Shown here in pieces: positions 17,822 to 26,458 of a stretch of 64,000 nucleotides of DNA. The stretch covers positions 6,198 to 70,197 of the forward strand of contig CAZHTS010000016.1 in assembly GCA_964535315.1 (NCBI GenBank). The letters run 5' to 3'. Position 1 is the stretch's first letter; every line of letters begins with the position of its first letter. This stretch comes from CAZHTS01 sp964535315 (lineage in GTDB: Bacteria > Chloroflexota > Anaerolineae > Anaerolineales > Anaerolineaceae). The translations under genes and the position numbers were made by a program. Below the pieces are notes generated by a model. That model made no database searches and was not told where the DNA came from. It was given only the letters and a program-made list of their open reading frames with translations.

Positions 17822-18600
17822 TGTCAAAACCGATCAAGGCCATTCTCCTGGATTCTGGACGTACGTTAAACTTTCCCCGCACGGGGCATTGGTTCATTCC
17901 GCCCAATTTTACGGCGTTTTTTCAAGACGACCTGGCGAAGAAATATCCGCCCATGCGCATCCGGGCGGCCCTTACCGGAGCCAACACCTACTGGCGCACT
18001 CACCCCAGAGTCGAAAATGAACAACAGGAATACGAGCATTTCAGAAACTTTTATGCGCTCTTCCTGCACAACCTGGGGGTTCAAGCATTCAGCGACGAAC
18101 TGCTGTCGGCGCTGGCGCAGGATGCGGTCTTCAACGACGAAAAATACGCGTTTTACCCCGACGCCGCCCTCGTGCTGCCCCAACTGGCGCGCACCTTTCG
18201 CCTGGGGATCATCTCGGACGCCTGGCCTTCGCTCGAACGTGTTTTCATTCGCCAGCAACTGCGCGACATCTTTTCGACGTTTATCATTTCATCACGGATC
18301 GGCGTAACCAAACCGGACGCGAGAATGTTCCATGCCGCCCTGGACGAATTGCAACTCGCGCCGGGCGAAACGCTCTTTGTGGACGATAATCTGCGCAATT
18401 TACAGGGGGCGTACCGCCTCGGCATCCAGCCCGTGTTGATCGACCGCGACAATCGGGTGCCGGATGCCTTCTTGAAGTGCTACCGGTGGATACAACGCTG
18501 GATTAACCCGGCGCCCCGGGGCAAACAAAGCGGCACGGCCCACGAACCGTTTTTTAAGATCACCAACCTGCACGAACTGGCCGCCCTCCTGGGCGAGTAA
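17818..18600 (+). CDS. HAD-superfamily hydrolase, atypical motif I
   Basis: 260 residues from ATG 17818 (or 17821), overlapping the previous stop as ATGA. HAD motifs: I is ILLDSGRTLNF, so the usual D-x-D reads D-S-G and the general-acid Asp is replaced by Gly; II is GIISDAW; III is Lys in GVTKPDARMF; IV is LFVDDNLRN. A D-x-G motif I is found in some HAD groups, so activity is possible but may differ from standard phosphatases. Translational coupling with the propeller protein suggests a shared role. Confidence 0.8.
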   Translation: MMSKPIKAILLDSGRTLNFPRTGHWFIPPNFTAFFQDDLAKKYPPMRIRAALTGANTYWRTHPRVENEQQEYEHFRNFYALFLHNLGVQAFSDELLSALAQDAVFNDEKYAFYPDAALVLPQLARTFRLGIISDAWPSLERVFIRQQLRDIFSTFIISSRIGVTKPDARMFHAALDELQLAPGETLFVDDNLRNLQGAYRLGIQPVLIDRDNRVPDAFLKCYRWIQRWINPAPRGKQSGTAHEPFFKITNLHELAALLGE

Positions 18601-18616
18601 CCGCCGGCGCAGAAGA

Positions 18617-19837
18617 TCACAGCCTGCTCAATGGCAACGCACTAACGCCCTCTCCCAGAGGAAGGAGCACACTACCGGGGTGAATTACATACCCGGGCAA
18701 GGCTTTTTCTTTGAAATCGCGTCGAAAAGCCTGCACGCCGTTGGCCATCTCCGGGCGCGGGGTCTGCGATAATTTAATCTCGAGCGGCACCAGGCCAGAT
18801 TGTGTATCCATGATTACATCCACTTCTGAACCGCCTGCCGTCCGCCAGTAATACATTGCCGGATCCTCCCCCCGGTGCAGGAAAGTTTTATACAGATCCG
18901 ATACCACCAGAGTCTCAAAGATCGCCCCGCCCATTGGACCTGCAGCGGCGTGCTCAACATCCCGCAACCCGACCAGATAACACAACAAGCCGGTGTCGGC
19001 AAAATACAGCTTTGGAGATTTAATCAGTCGTTTACCAATGTTTGCAAAATATGGACGCAGGATGATGATTTGAAAACTGGCTTCCAAAACAGAAATCCAA
19101 TCTTTCGCTGTATTGACTGCGACGCCCACCTCGCGGGCAAGGTCGCTCAAGTTCAAGATCTGAGCGCTGCGAGCCGCCAGGGCGCGCAAGAAGACCTGGA
19201 ACTGGGTCAAATCGCCCAGGTTACGCAGGTTTCTGACGTCGCGTTCCAGATAGGTTTGGATGTAACTGGCCTGCCAGAGGCGTGAATCGCGCTGTGGATG
19301 AGAAACAGGTTCGGGATATGAACCCCGCAGGGTTTGTTGCCATAATTCCAGAAAAGTTTCTGGGGGCAGATTGGAGGTTGGCGGGTTTTCCCAAGGGAAT
19401 CTACTTTCGGCAGACCGGGCAATTTCCCTGCGGGTTAAGGGCATCAGTTTGAGCACAGCGGTACGCCCGGCCAGGCTCTCGGTCACCTGCGACATCAGCA
19501 ACAGGTTTTGCGAACCGGTCAGGATGTATTGCCCCGTTGCATCTCGATTGGCATCGATTCGCTCTTTGATGTAGGGCAGCAATCCAGGCGCATACTGAAT
19601 TTCATCAAAGATAACCGGCGGCGGATACAGGCTTAAGAACCCGCGCGGGTCAGACAGCGCTGCCAGACGCACATCCGGCGGTTCAAGCGAGATGATTGGA
19701 TAGCGCTCGCCAAACAGATTCTTCAACAGGGTTGTTTTGCCGGATTGACGCGGGCCGACCACCACGACCGCCGGGAATTCGCCGGCGGCTTTGCGCACGA
19801 GTGGAGCCAACTGGCGGGGGATATAGGGATCAGTCAT
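18617..19837 (-). CDS. AAA-family ATPase with DUF4143 C-terminus
   Basis: 406 residues from ATG 19837. Walker A is GPRQSGKTT (about residue 28), Walker B is PPVIFDEIQYAPGLL, sensor LTGSQNLLLM, and the C-terminal half is DUF4143 (nuclease-like fold; WRTAGGSEVDVIMD...PLEIKLS). The family is widespread in prokaryotes, often in multiple copies and patchy; its role is unsettled (proposed links to mobile or toxin-like functions). The promoter region is a perfect inverted repeat (19848-19882). A decayed relative lies 4 kb upstream. Confidence 0.88.
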   Translation of the reverse strand: MTDPYIPRQLAPLVRKAAGEFPAVVVVGPRQSGKTTLLKNLFGERYPIISLEPPDVRLAALSDPRGFLSLYPPPVIFDEIQYAPGLLPYIKERIDANRDATGQYILTGSQNLLLMSQVTESLAGRTAVLKLMPLTRREIARSAESRFPWENPPTSNLPPETFLELWQQTLRGSYPEPVSHPQRDSRLWQASYIQTYLERDVRNLRNLGDLTQFQVFLRALAARSAQILNLSDLAREVGVAVNTAKDWISVLEASFQIIILRPYFANIGKRLIKSPKLYFADTGLLCYLVGLRDVEHAAAGPMGGAIFETLVVSDLYKTFLHRGEDPAMYYWRTAGGSEVDVIMDTQSGLVPLEIKLSQTPRPEMANGVQAFRRDFKEKALPGYVIHPGSVLLPLGEGVSALPLSRL

Positions 19838-19847
19838 TTTGCCTCTC

Positions 19848-19882
19848 CGTGTTATTTTGCAATTATACTGCAAAATAACACG
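19848..19882 (-). promoter_or_regulatory. Palindromic promoter of the DUF4143 ATPase
   Basis: Two 14-bp perfectly complementary arms (CGTGTTATTTTGCA, 19848-19861; mirror at 19869-19882) flank a 7-base centre. On the minus strand the centre contains a consensus -10, TATAAT (19862-19867). Anything binding both arms would bracket the -10. There is no good -35. Confidence 0.75.
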
Positions 19883-19934
19883 AAACGACATGGCACGCGG
19901 CCGATTTGCCGCCGGCGAAGGAAGCCACGCTGGG

Positions 19935-19943
19935 TGCTATAAT
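19935..19943 (+). promoter_or_regulatory. Extended -10 promoter for the acetyltransferase pair
   Basis: TGCTATAAT, an extended -10 (TGn-TATAAT), 61 bases before ATG 20005. Confidence 0.5.
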
Positions 19944-20004
19944 CAATATCAGAAAGAAGGTGGGCGCTGTGGTCCTTCATCCGATGCCCGCTTCTCTGTA
20001 AACC

Positions 20005-20541
20005 ATGATCCGTATCCGCAAAGCAACGCTCGACGACAGCGCCGGCATCGCCAGGGTGCAGGTAGACAGTTACAGCACGGCGTACGCCGGCATTTTGCCC
20101 CAGGAATACCTGGGGCAGTTCACCTGTGAAGAACAGGAGCAAGACTGGCGCGACTGGCCGGATGCGCACCCCGACGATCTCCTCTACGTCGCCGAGAACG
20201 AGGACGGCGAAATCGCGGGCTATGCGCTCGGCAGGCCGGGGCCGGGCAATCTCGCCGGTTATGACTGCGAGCTGGTCGCCCTGCACGTGCACCGCCGCTA
20301 CCGCCGCCAGGGCGTGGGGCGCCGGCTGATTGCAGCCATGACGCAGCAATTTAAACAACTGGGCTGTTCTGCGCTCATGTTGTGGGTGCTGGAAAAGAAC
20401 GCTGCGCGGGCGTTTTATGAACGCCTGGGAGGACAACCGTGCGGGGAACAATGGATCCGACTGGGAGAAGAAGATGGCCCGGCCTTCATGGAAATCGCCT
20501 ACGGCTGGCCCGACATCGATGATCTGCGTTTTTTTGAATAA
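20005..20541 (+). CDS. GNAT-family N-acetyltransferase
   Basis: 178 residues. CoA-binding segment VHRRYRRQGVGRRLIAAM (Q/R-x-x-G-x-G) near residues 94-111, and ENAARAFYERLGG-type tail (KNAARAFYERLGG). Substrate unknown. Followed 21 bases later by a second acetyltransferase; the pair probably shares the extended -10 promoter at 19935. Confidence 0.85.
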   Translation: MIRIRKATLDDSAGIARVQVDSYSTAYAGILPQEYLGQFTCEEQEQDWRDWPDAHPDDLLYVAENEDGEIAGYALGRPGPGNLAGYDCELVALHVHRRYRRQGVGRRLIAAMTQQFKQLGCSALMLWVLEKNAARAFYERLGGQPCGEQWIRLGEEDGPAFMEIAYGWPDIDDLRFFE

Positions 20542-20562
20542 GCCGAAACCGGGAACCCTCAA

Positions 20563-21018
20563 ATGGACTTACAAATCATCATTTCTGAAAGCGAAGATCA
20601 AGCGTTTGCCGCATTCCTGCGCGGGCAGCTTAGAGCATTCAATGACCTCACCTCACCGCATCACCGGGCGTCCCGCCAGCCCGGCGCCGTTTCCCCGCTG
20701 AACCTGATCCTGGTCGACGCCGGCGGGCAGCGGGTCGGGGGCCTGCTGGCGAGCACGTACTGGAACTGGCTGGAGATCGACACCTTCTTTATCCCGCCCG
20801 AATTGAGACGCACCGGCATCGGCGCATCTCTGCTGCGTTCGGCCGAACAAATCGCCATTCAGCGCGGCTGCGAACACTGTTTTCTTTCGACCTACAGTTT
20901 TCAGGCCAGAGGTTTTTACGAGAAGCAGGGTTATTTTGTCGTGGGCGCCCTGGAAGGCTGTCCGCCCGGGGCGACCTATTACTGGATGAGAAAAGATTTC
21001 CTTCCAGAAGCAAAATGA
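20563..21018 (+). CDS. GNAT-family N-acetyltransferase
   Basis: 151 residues. CoA-binding segment PPELRRTGIGASLLRSAE and tail FQARGFYEKQGYFVV. It matches the small GNAT group with a conserved F/W-rich core strand (WLEIDTFFIP). Substrate unknown. Likely co-transcribed with the preceding acetyltransferase and the following small gene (22-base gap). Confidence 0.83.
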   Translation: MDLQIIISESEDQAFAAFLRGQLRAFNDLTSPHHRASRQPGAVSPLNLILVDAGGQRVGGLLASTYWNWLEIDTFFIPPELRRTGIGASLLRSAEQIAIQRGCEHCFLSTYSFQARGFYEKQGYFVVGALEGCPPGATYYWMRKDFLPEAK

Positions 21019-21040
21019 ATGGCGGGCCTGTACTGAAGCA

Positions 21041-21382
21041 ATGAACCCTGACGACATTCATTGGAAACTTCCCTGGCGACCGCTGCGATATGTGGACGAA
21101 ATCCCCGGCCTCCAACAACGGCTGGAAAAAGAAATCACTCCGCCCCACCCGTTGTGGGGACAGGGAGCGCAGGTCATCGGCCGGCGCATCGATTGTGACG
21201 ATGTCGTCGTATCGCTCAACGGCGGACGATACGCCTGCGTGCATCTGGTGTGGGGCGCCAGACCAGAACCATTCCCCGCCAGATACCCGCACGCCTTCAT
21301 TTACCCTTCGTTCGCCGAATTCCAGGCGGACATGGAGGAAGACGCCCGGGCATACGGTGAGGACGACGACGAAGAAACCTGA
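21041..21382 (+). CDS. Hypothetical protein, acidic tail
   Basis: 113 residues, start ATG 21041. The central part is VSLNGGRYACVHLVWGARPE and the C-terminus is very acidic (EEDARAYGEDDDEET). No signal or membrane segment. Not recognised; size and composition resemble small SMI1/immunity-like proteins, but I cannot support that assignment. Third gene of the acetyltransferase run. Confidence 0.6.
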   Translation: MNPDDIHWKLPWRPLRYVDEIPGLQQRLEKEITPPHPLWGQGAQVIGRRIDCDDVVVSLNGGRYACVHLVWGARPEPFPARYPHAFIYPSFAEFQADMEEDARAYGEDDDEET

Positions 21383-21456
21383 TGCCTCAGGCCGGACGGA
21401 AAGAGGGCAGAAAAAAACCGGGCGAGCCCAGATGCAGTGAAAATCCGGATTGAACG

Positions 21457-21462
21457 TATAAT
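21457..21462 (+). promoter_or_regulatory. Putative -10 of the following lipoprotein gene
   Basis: TATAAT 53 bases before ATG 21516; no clear -35. Confidence 0.35.
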
Positions 21463-21515
21463 CAAGGAAAGTCCACACACTTCTACAACTGCATAGAATA
21501 GAAAGGAAGGGCGCC

Positions 21516-22502
21516 GTGAAACTGAGACACCTGTTGGTTTTAATCCTCGTTGTCGCACTCGTTGCAGCCTGTACACCCAAAGGCCAGGATGTTGACATCG
21601 CCGTAGCCGTCATTCTGACCCAGACTGCGGCCGCGCCGGCTGCGACGGTCACCCCCGCCGCCCCGCCGGCCGCTGTTGTTGCCCCCGCCACGATCAGCGG
21701 ACGTGCCCATCTGATGGCCCCGCCCACCCCGCCCCTGGCGATCTACGCCGTAGACCAGGAGACCGGCCAGTGGGCGATGGTCGAAACCGCGGCAACCGAC
21801 GGCGAGGCGTCCTTTACGCTGAGCGTTCCGCCCGGCTCGTATGTGGTCTTCGCCTTTCCCACCGACCCCAAATACACGGCCGCCCTCGGCTACGCCACCA
21901 GCGACGGGGCCGCCCTGGCGCACGTGAAAGTGTCCTCCGGTCAGACGATCGGCGACATTCGCGTCAGCCCACCCGGCCCCTCCGAGTGCGGGACCCGCCT
22001 GGGCTTTCCGGCCTCGCCGGACGGCCGCTTTGCCGCGGTCAAGCCCTCAGAAGCCTGCCTGGCAGCCCAGGCCGCGGCCGGTACCTACGTACCGGTTTCG
22101 CAAAGCGTCTGCCAGACCATCCAGGAACAGGCCACCGGCGCCATCGCCCTCAACTTCACGATGGAGCCCAGCGCACCGTTTACCGACTTCAGCACACAAG
22201 AAACGGGAATGGGCTGCACTTTAACCGCCACCGGCACAGGGGCAACCTTTCCCGACCCGACCAAAGTGGTGTCCGCCCTGCTCGGCGCCTTCGCCGGATG
22301 GAGCGAACAGACCCGCTACCAGGCCGGCGGGCCGACCGGGATGGCGACCGGCCTGACCCGCGACAGTGCATTGATGCTGGTCTCCGTCGGCTGGGAGCCC
22401 GCCCCGGGGCTGAAATGCCCCTCCGACCAGCCCATCGGCATGTGCGATCTCAAGCCGGAGCAAAAGATTTACACCGCCCGCATTCAGATTGCCCAGAAGT
22501 AA
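21516..22502 (+). CDS. Lipoprotein of unknown function
   Basis: 328 residues. Signal peptide with lipobox LVAAC, then an Ala/Pro/Thr linker (residues about 35-62). A carboxypeptidase-regulatory-like beta domain follows (TDGEASFTLSVPPGSYVVFAF, about 95-150), then a C-terminal domain with four or more Cys (ECGTRLGF, EACLAAQ, VCQTI, GCTL, KCPS, MCDL). Function not recognised. A strong terminator follows. Confidence 0.7.
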   Translation: MKLRHLLVLILVVALVAACTPKGQDVDIAVAVILTQTAAAPAATVTPAAPPAAVVAPATISGRAHLMAPPTPPLAIYAVDQETGQWAMVETAATDGEASFTLSVPPGSYVVFAFPTDPKYTAALGYATSDGAALAHVKVSSGQTIGDIRVSPPGPSECGTRLGFPASPDGRFAAVKPSEACLAAQAAAGTYVPVSQSVCQTIQEQATGAIALNFTMEPSAPFTDFSTQETGMGCTLTATGTGATFPDPTKVVSALLGAFAGWSEQTRYQAGGPTGMATGLTRDSALMLVSVGWEPAPGLKCPSDQPIGMCDLKPEQKIYTARIQIAQK

Positions 22503-22534
22503 ACGGGCGTCTTGAGCTCAATCCTGCTGACCTG

Positions 22535-22564
22535 CGGCTGTCTGAAAAGGCAGCCGCTTTTTTT
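22535..22564 (+). terminator. Intrinsic terminator after the lipoprotein gene
   Basis: GCGGCTG pairs with CAGCCGC; three inner pairs close a GAAA tetraloop (10 bp in all, one G-U). Six or more T follow. Confidence 0.85.
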
Positions 22565-22814
22565 GACGATCAGCGCTTCGCCGGTTTTACTGCTTCCGGC
22601 CGGGAAAATGTCGCCAGAATACCCACAATAAGTGCAACATTCTCTCCAATTTTCTGGCATAATAGAACATATGAAACTATTTTCTCGGCGGGAGAAAAAT
22701 ATGACCTCCCCCAACCTGTTTGAACTGCTGGCCGCCGGTGGAGCGGTTGCCGGGCAAACCAAAAAGCTGAGGATCATCCCTCCAGGATTCCAGATGAAAA
22801 ACAGGAGGTGCTTC

Positions 22815-23864
22815 ATGGATAGAAACGAAATTACCCAAATTTGTGAACGAGAGGTGCTGGAGACTGCCGCCCATCTGTATCGCACGACCAGGGAGCAATT
22901 AGGCAAATTCGACGACTACGAAGGCTGCGCCAACCTCGTCTATCACTACGAATGTGACGGCCAACAGCGCATCCTGCGCATCTCTTACCGCCCCGACCGG
23001 AGCATGGCGCTCATCCAGGCCGAGTTACACTTCGTCAATTATCTCGCCGCCGGTGGGGTGCGCCTGTCGTACCCGCTGCCGTCCACGCGAGGAAATCTCT
23101 TTGAGCGGATCACGGCCGCCGGGATAGACTTCATCGCCGTCTCGTTCGTCAGGGGCCGCGGCATGCGGGTACCCGATAACGAGTATCGCTATCGCCCGGG
23201 CGTTCCCATCCAGGAATATTTTCAGAACTGGGGGCGGGTGCTCGGCCAGATGCACCGGCTGGCAAAGACTTACCGGCCCCTGAGCGCCGCCATCCGGCGT
23301 CCCGAATGGCATAGCTGGGACGTTTTCACCGGTTTTCCTGTCGGAGAACGGCTGCCCCTGGTTCAGAAAAAATATGAGGCGCTCATCGCCGAACTGCACG
23401 CCCTGCCCAAAGATGTCGACAGCTACGGGCTGATCCACTTCGACTTCAACGACGGCAATTTCACCGTAGATTACGACAACGGCGACATCACCGTCTTCGA
23501 TTTCGACGACTGCTGTTACTTCTGGTTCATGTACGATCTGGCCTGCGCCTGGGAAGGCGGGATCGGGCGGGTAATGTTCCGCCCGCTGGGAGAACGCCGG
23601 GCGTTTATGGCGCGTTACATGGAGCAGGTGCTGGCGGGTTACACCCGCGAGAACACCCTGAGTGCCGCATGGCTGGAGCGTCTGCCGCTCTTCCTGCGCC
23701 TGATCCAGATGCAGGAGTTGATGCACTACTCGCAATACCTGGACGATCCAGACGAAGAGTTACAGGCCGAGCTGCGTTACAAAATCCGCTGCATCGAAGA
23801 AGATATTCCCTATTTGGGCTTCTTTGACGACCTGTTCTCGCCAGAAAGGCCCTTTGCGCTTTAA
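22815..23864 (+). CDS. APH/choline-kinase-type phosphotransferase
   Basis: 349 residues from ATG 22815, chosen for AGGAGG at 22803-22808. The frame is open further upstream to ATG 22671, which sits 7 bases after an extended -10 (TGGCATAAT, 22655-22663), so a longer leaderless form adding 48 residues is possible. Kinase signatures: GLIHFDFNDGNFTVD (catalytic Brenner-type H-x-D...N) and VFDFDDC (metal-binding Asp). The group includes aminoglycoside and small-molecule kinases; the substrate here is unknown. Confidence 0.83.
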   Translation: MDRNEITQICEREVLETAAHLYRTTREQLGKFDDYEGCANLVYHYECDGQQRILRISYRPDRSMALIQAELHFVNYLAAGGVRLSYPLPSTRGNLFERITAAGIDFIAVSFVRGRGMRVPDNEYRYRPGVPIQEYFQNWGRVLGQMHRLAKTYRPLSAAIRRPEWHSWDVFTGFPVGERLPLVQKKYEALIAELHALPKDVDSYGLIHFDFNDGNFTVDYDNGDITVFDFDDCCYFWFMYDLACAWEGGIGRVMFRPLGERRAFMARYMEQVLAGYTRENTLSAAWLERLPLFLRLIQMQELMHYSQYLDDPDEELQAELRYKIRCIEEDIPYLGFFDDLFSPERPFAL

Positions 23865-23955
23865 TCAGGCCGCCACAAGGTCGGCGCCGGCGTTACTTCC
23901 TCTCTCATAGAAGCAGCAGACTGGCGCGCGACGCGGCATGGTACAGGAATCTGGA

Positions 23956-23961
23956 TATAAT
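23956..23961 (+). promoter_or_regulatory. -10 element giving a leaderless transcript
   Basis: TATAAT with only seven bases before the ATG at 23969 and no Shine-Dalgarno sequence, so the start codon would be at the mRNA 5' end. Confidence 0.5.
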
Positions 23962-23968
23962 ACAAACC

Positions 23969-24766
23969 ATGCATACACGCTTCGTAACCTCCCCGGATGG
24001 CATGTCCATCGCCTATGATTGCACCGGCGCAGGGCCGGCGCTCATCCTGCTGCACGGCGGCGGAGGCTCGCGCCAGGAATGGTACGAAGCCGGCTATGTC
24101 CAACGACTGCAAGCCGATTTTACCGTCATCCCAATCGACCTGCGCGGCCACGGAGAAAGCGCCCTGCCCACCACCCCGGCAGATTACACCATCGACAAAC
24201 AGATGCAAGATATCCTGGCGGTTGCCAGTGCATGCGGCGTCGACCGGTTCAGCCTGTGGGGCATGTCCTACGGGGGCAAGGTTGGGCGCTATCTGGCCAC
24301 CCAGGCGGGGCGCATAGAAAAAATCGTCCTGATCGGCACGCCGCTTGGTGCCAGCGCTTCGGATAAGACGCGCCAGGAAGTCGAAGATTTCTGCGCCTAT
24401 TGGCCGCCAATCCTGGCAGCCCAGCAGGCCGGCACGCTGGATCTCGCTTCGCTCCCGCCAGACAAACAAGAATTTCTGCGCCAGTCCCACGTCGCCGCCA
24501 TACTGGGTTGGTGCACGGCCATGCTCGACTGGCCCGCCGTCGGGCCAGCCGACTTCCTCTGCCCGGCGCTCTGGCTGATCGGTTCAGAGGACCAACAAGC
24601 CCTGAGCAGTTTCAACGAATACAGACCGGTGTTAGCGTCCTCGAGGGTGCGGGCCCATATCGTCGAAGGTTTAAATCATGAACGGGCCTTTAGCGAGATC
24701 GACCGGGTGCTGGACACCCTGCTGGACTTTATGCAATCCACACACATCCAACCGTCCATCCACTGA
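23969..24766 (+). CDS. Alpha/beta hydrolase
   Basis: 265 residues with the full catalytic set: oxyanion LLHGGGGSR, nucleophile GMSYGG (Ser near residue 93), acid GSEDQQ and base GLNHERAF. IDLRGHGES is the typical strand 4. Cytoplasmic, substrate unknown. Probably read from a leaderless transcript. The next gene begins about 35 bases on. Confidence 0.87.
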   Translation: MHTRFVTSPDGMSIAYDCTGAGPALILLHGGGGSRQEWYEAGYVQRLQADFTVIPIDLRGHGESALPTTPADYTIDKQMQDILAVASACGVDRFSLWGMSYGGKVGRYLATQAGRIEKIVLIGTPLGASASDKTRQEVEDFCAYWPPILAAQQAGTLDLASLPPDKQEFLRQSHVAAILGWCTAMLDWPAVGPADFLCPALWLIGSEDQQALSSFNEYRPVLASSRVRAHIVEGLNHERAFSEIDRVLDTLLDFMQSTHIQPSIH

Positions 24767-24801
24767 ACCCGATGGGTTCAACCAACACAAAAGGTACCCA
24801 C

Positions 24802-25389
24802 ATGGATCCGATTTTCGAGATTTCTGCCCGGGCGCAGCAACGCGCCTGGGAAATCGTTGCCGATACGCAGGTGGTCGAGATCTGGGAAGCTGTTGGCGCC
24901 ACGGTCAACCTGGTCGGTTCGCTCAAGATGGGGCTGCTGCTCAACCATCACGATATTGATTTTCACATCTACACCGATCCATTTCGCCTGAGCGACAGTT
25001 TTGCCGCCATTGCGCGGCTGGCCGAAAACCCGCGTATCAAGGCCATCCACTACGCCAACCTGCTGGAAGCCGAAGACCGCTGTATCGAATGGCACGCCAG
25101 TTACGAAGCTGCGGCGGGTGACTGCTGGCAGATCGACATGATCCACATCCTTATGGATTCGCCCTACGCCGGTTACTTCGAACGGGTCGCCGGGCGCATC
25201 GGTGAGCGCCTCACCCCGCAAACCCGCCAGACCATTCTCGAGATCAAACAGGCCGTTCCCGCCGGCAAAAAGGTGATGGGCGTCCAGATTTACCGGGCAG
25301 TGCTCGAGGATGGCGTCGGCGACGCGGCTGCTTTCTGGCAGTGGTTGGAGCAAAACCCCAATCAAGGCATCATCGACTGGATGCCTTGA
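24802..25389 (+). CDS. Nucleotidyltransferase-fold protein
   Basis: 195 residues from ATG 24802, preferred over ATG 24772 because AAAAGG lies seven bases upstream. The motif GSLKMGLLLNHHDIDFHIY matches the polymerase-beta-like nucleotidyltransferase signature (G-S...D-x-D), and the third acidic position may be the Asp of WQIDMIHI. Such proteins transfer nucleotides to proteins, RNA or small molecules. No HEPN or antitoxin partner next to it, so it does not look like a MNT/HEPN pair. Confidence 0.72.
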   Translation: MDPIFEISARAQQRAWEIVADTQVVEIWEAVGATVNLVGSLKMGLLLNHHDIDFHIYTDPFRLSDSFAAIARLAENPRIKAIHYANLLEAEDRCIEWHASYEAAAGDCWQIDMIHILMDSPYAGYFERVAGRIGERLTPQTRQTILEIKQAVPAGKKVMGVQIYRAVLEDGVGDAAAFWQWLEQNPNQGIIDWMP

Positions 25390-25409
25390 GATCAGACAAA
25401 GGAGAATAG

Positions 25410-25835
25410 ATGGAATTCGTCCTGGATGGTTATTGCGGTCTGTACTGCGGCGCCTGTCCTGTCTTATTGAAAACCCGCGCCGGCGACGAACCCGCTCCGT
25501 GCTACGGCTGCAAGAGCGATTACATCAGCCAGCACCACTGCGCCACCTGCGACATCAAGGCCTGCGCCCGCCAGAAAGGGTACGCTTTCTGTCACGAGTG
25601 CGCCGAATTAAACACCTGCGAACGGATGCGCACCTTCATGGCTGCGCCCGAGTGGCCATACCACCAGGGCGTCTTGAAAAACCTGAAGTGCATCGAGCGC
25701 GACGGGCTCCAACCCTGGCTGGAGGCGCAGGCAGAACGTTGGCGCTGCCGGCAATGCGGCGCGGCCCATTCCTGGTGGGACGAGACCTGCCGGCAGTGCG
25801 GCGGGGCGCTAGACAGTTACCGCGCGGACCTGTAA
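25410..25835 (+). CDS. DUF3795 Cys-rich protein
   Basis: 141 residues with RBS AAAGGAG. The N-terminal CGLYCGACPV and following CYGCKS, CATCDIKAC and CHECAELNTCERM are characteristic of DUF3795. A second zinc-ribbon-like pair, CRQCGAAH and CRQCGG, is at the C-terminus. Metal binding is likely; function unknown. Followed after 4 bases by the next gene, so one operon. Confidence 0.8.
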   Translation: MEFVLDGYCGLYCGACPVLLKTRAGDEPAPCYGCKSDYISQHHCATCDIKACARQKGYAFCHECAELNTCERMRTFMAAPEWPYHQGVLKNLKCIERDGLQPWLEAQAERWRCRQCGAAHSWWDETCRQCGGALDSYRADL

Positions 25836-25839
25836 GCTG

Positions 25840-26379
25840 ATGGACGCGCTGCTCGCCGCTTACGGTCTCGATGCGCTGCTGACGCCGCAAGACGATCCGC
25901 AGTTGTGGCAGGCTGCCTTACGGCAACACTGGCCTGCCCCCGACGATCCTGCCTGCCCGGTAGAGGCGCTGCGCTTTCGCATCGGGCGCCGCCTGGCGGA
26001 CGGCGAACAACCTCAGGGCGAAGACAACCAGCGCCACGCCTCGCTGTCCGGGATGGTGGACGTCAGCGAATGGTGTTTCGAACGGATGGATCCCGCTCAT
26101 TTACAGGTTAAAACGTGCCCGTCCACCCCGCCGCCCGTTCTGGCGGCGTACCCCGGCCAGGGCCTGGCGGCCTTGATGTCCGGCCAGGCGCTGCCCGCGG
26201 TGCAGGCGATCTTCATGTACCTGGGCGTTTCGCGTCCCAGCCAGGAGGTCAGCCAGGCGCTGGTATATGCGGCCTCTTCCATGCCGGGCATAGGCGAAGG
26301 CAACGCCTATCTGTGGCAGCGCCAGCCAGACGGCCGTTGGCAACAAACCGACCAGCGCCTGGCCTGGTGGATCACCTGA
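25840..26379 (+). CDS. Hypothetical protein
   Basis: 179 residues, ATG 25840, four bases after the DUF3795 gene. The C-terminal third has an Ala-rich helix (GQALPAVQAIFMYLGVSRPS) and ends WRQPDGRWQQ-like repeats of Gln/Trp. No signal, no metal motif, family not recognised. Operon position with DUF3795 is the only clue. Confidence 0.6.
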   Translation: MDALLAAYGLDALLTPQDDPQLWQAALRQHWPAPDDPACPVEALRFRIGRRLADGEQPQGEDNQRHASLSGMVDVSEWCFERMDPAHLQVKTCPSTPPPVLAAYPGQGLAALMSGQALPAVQAIFMYLGVSRPSQEVSQALVYAASSMPGIGEGNAYLWQRQPDGRWQQTDQRLAWWIT

Positions 26380-26458
26380 CCGCCCGGCTATCCCGGGATG
26401 CGATCCTATTGTATAATTACACTACATTTCACACTCTCTACACACCAGGAGGACTCTC

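Noticed and set aside
24802..25389. Nucleotidyltransferase as a toxin of a toxin-antitoxin pair
   Set aside because: No HEPN or antitoxin gene adjacent; neighbours are a hydrolase and a DUF3795 protein.
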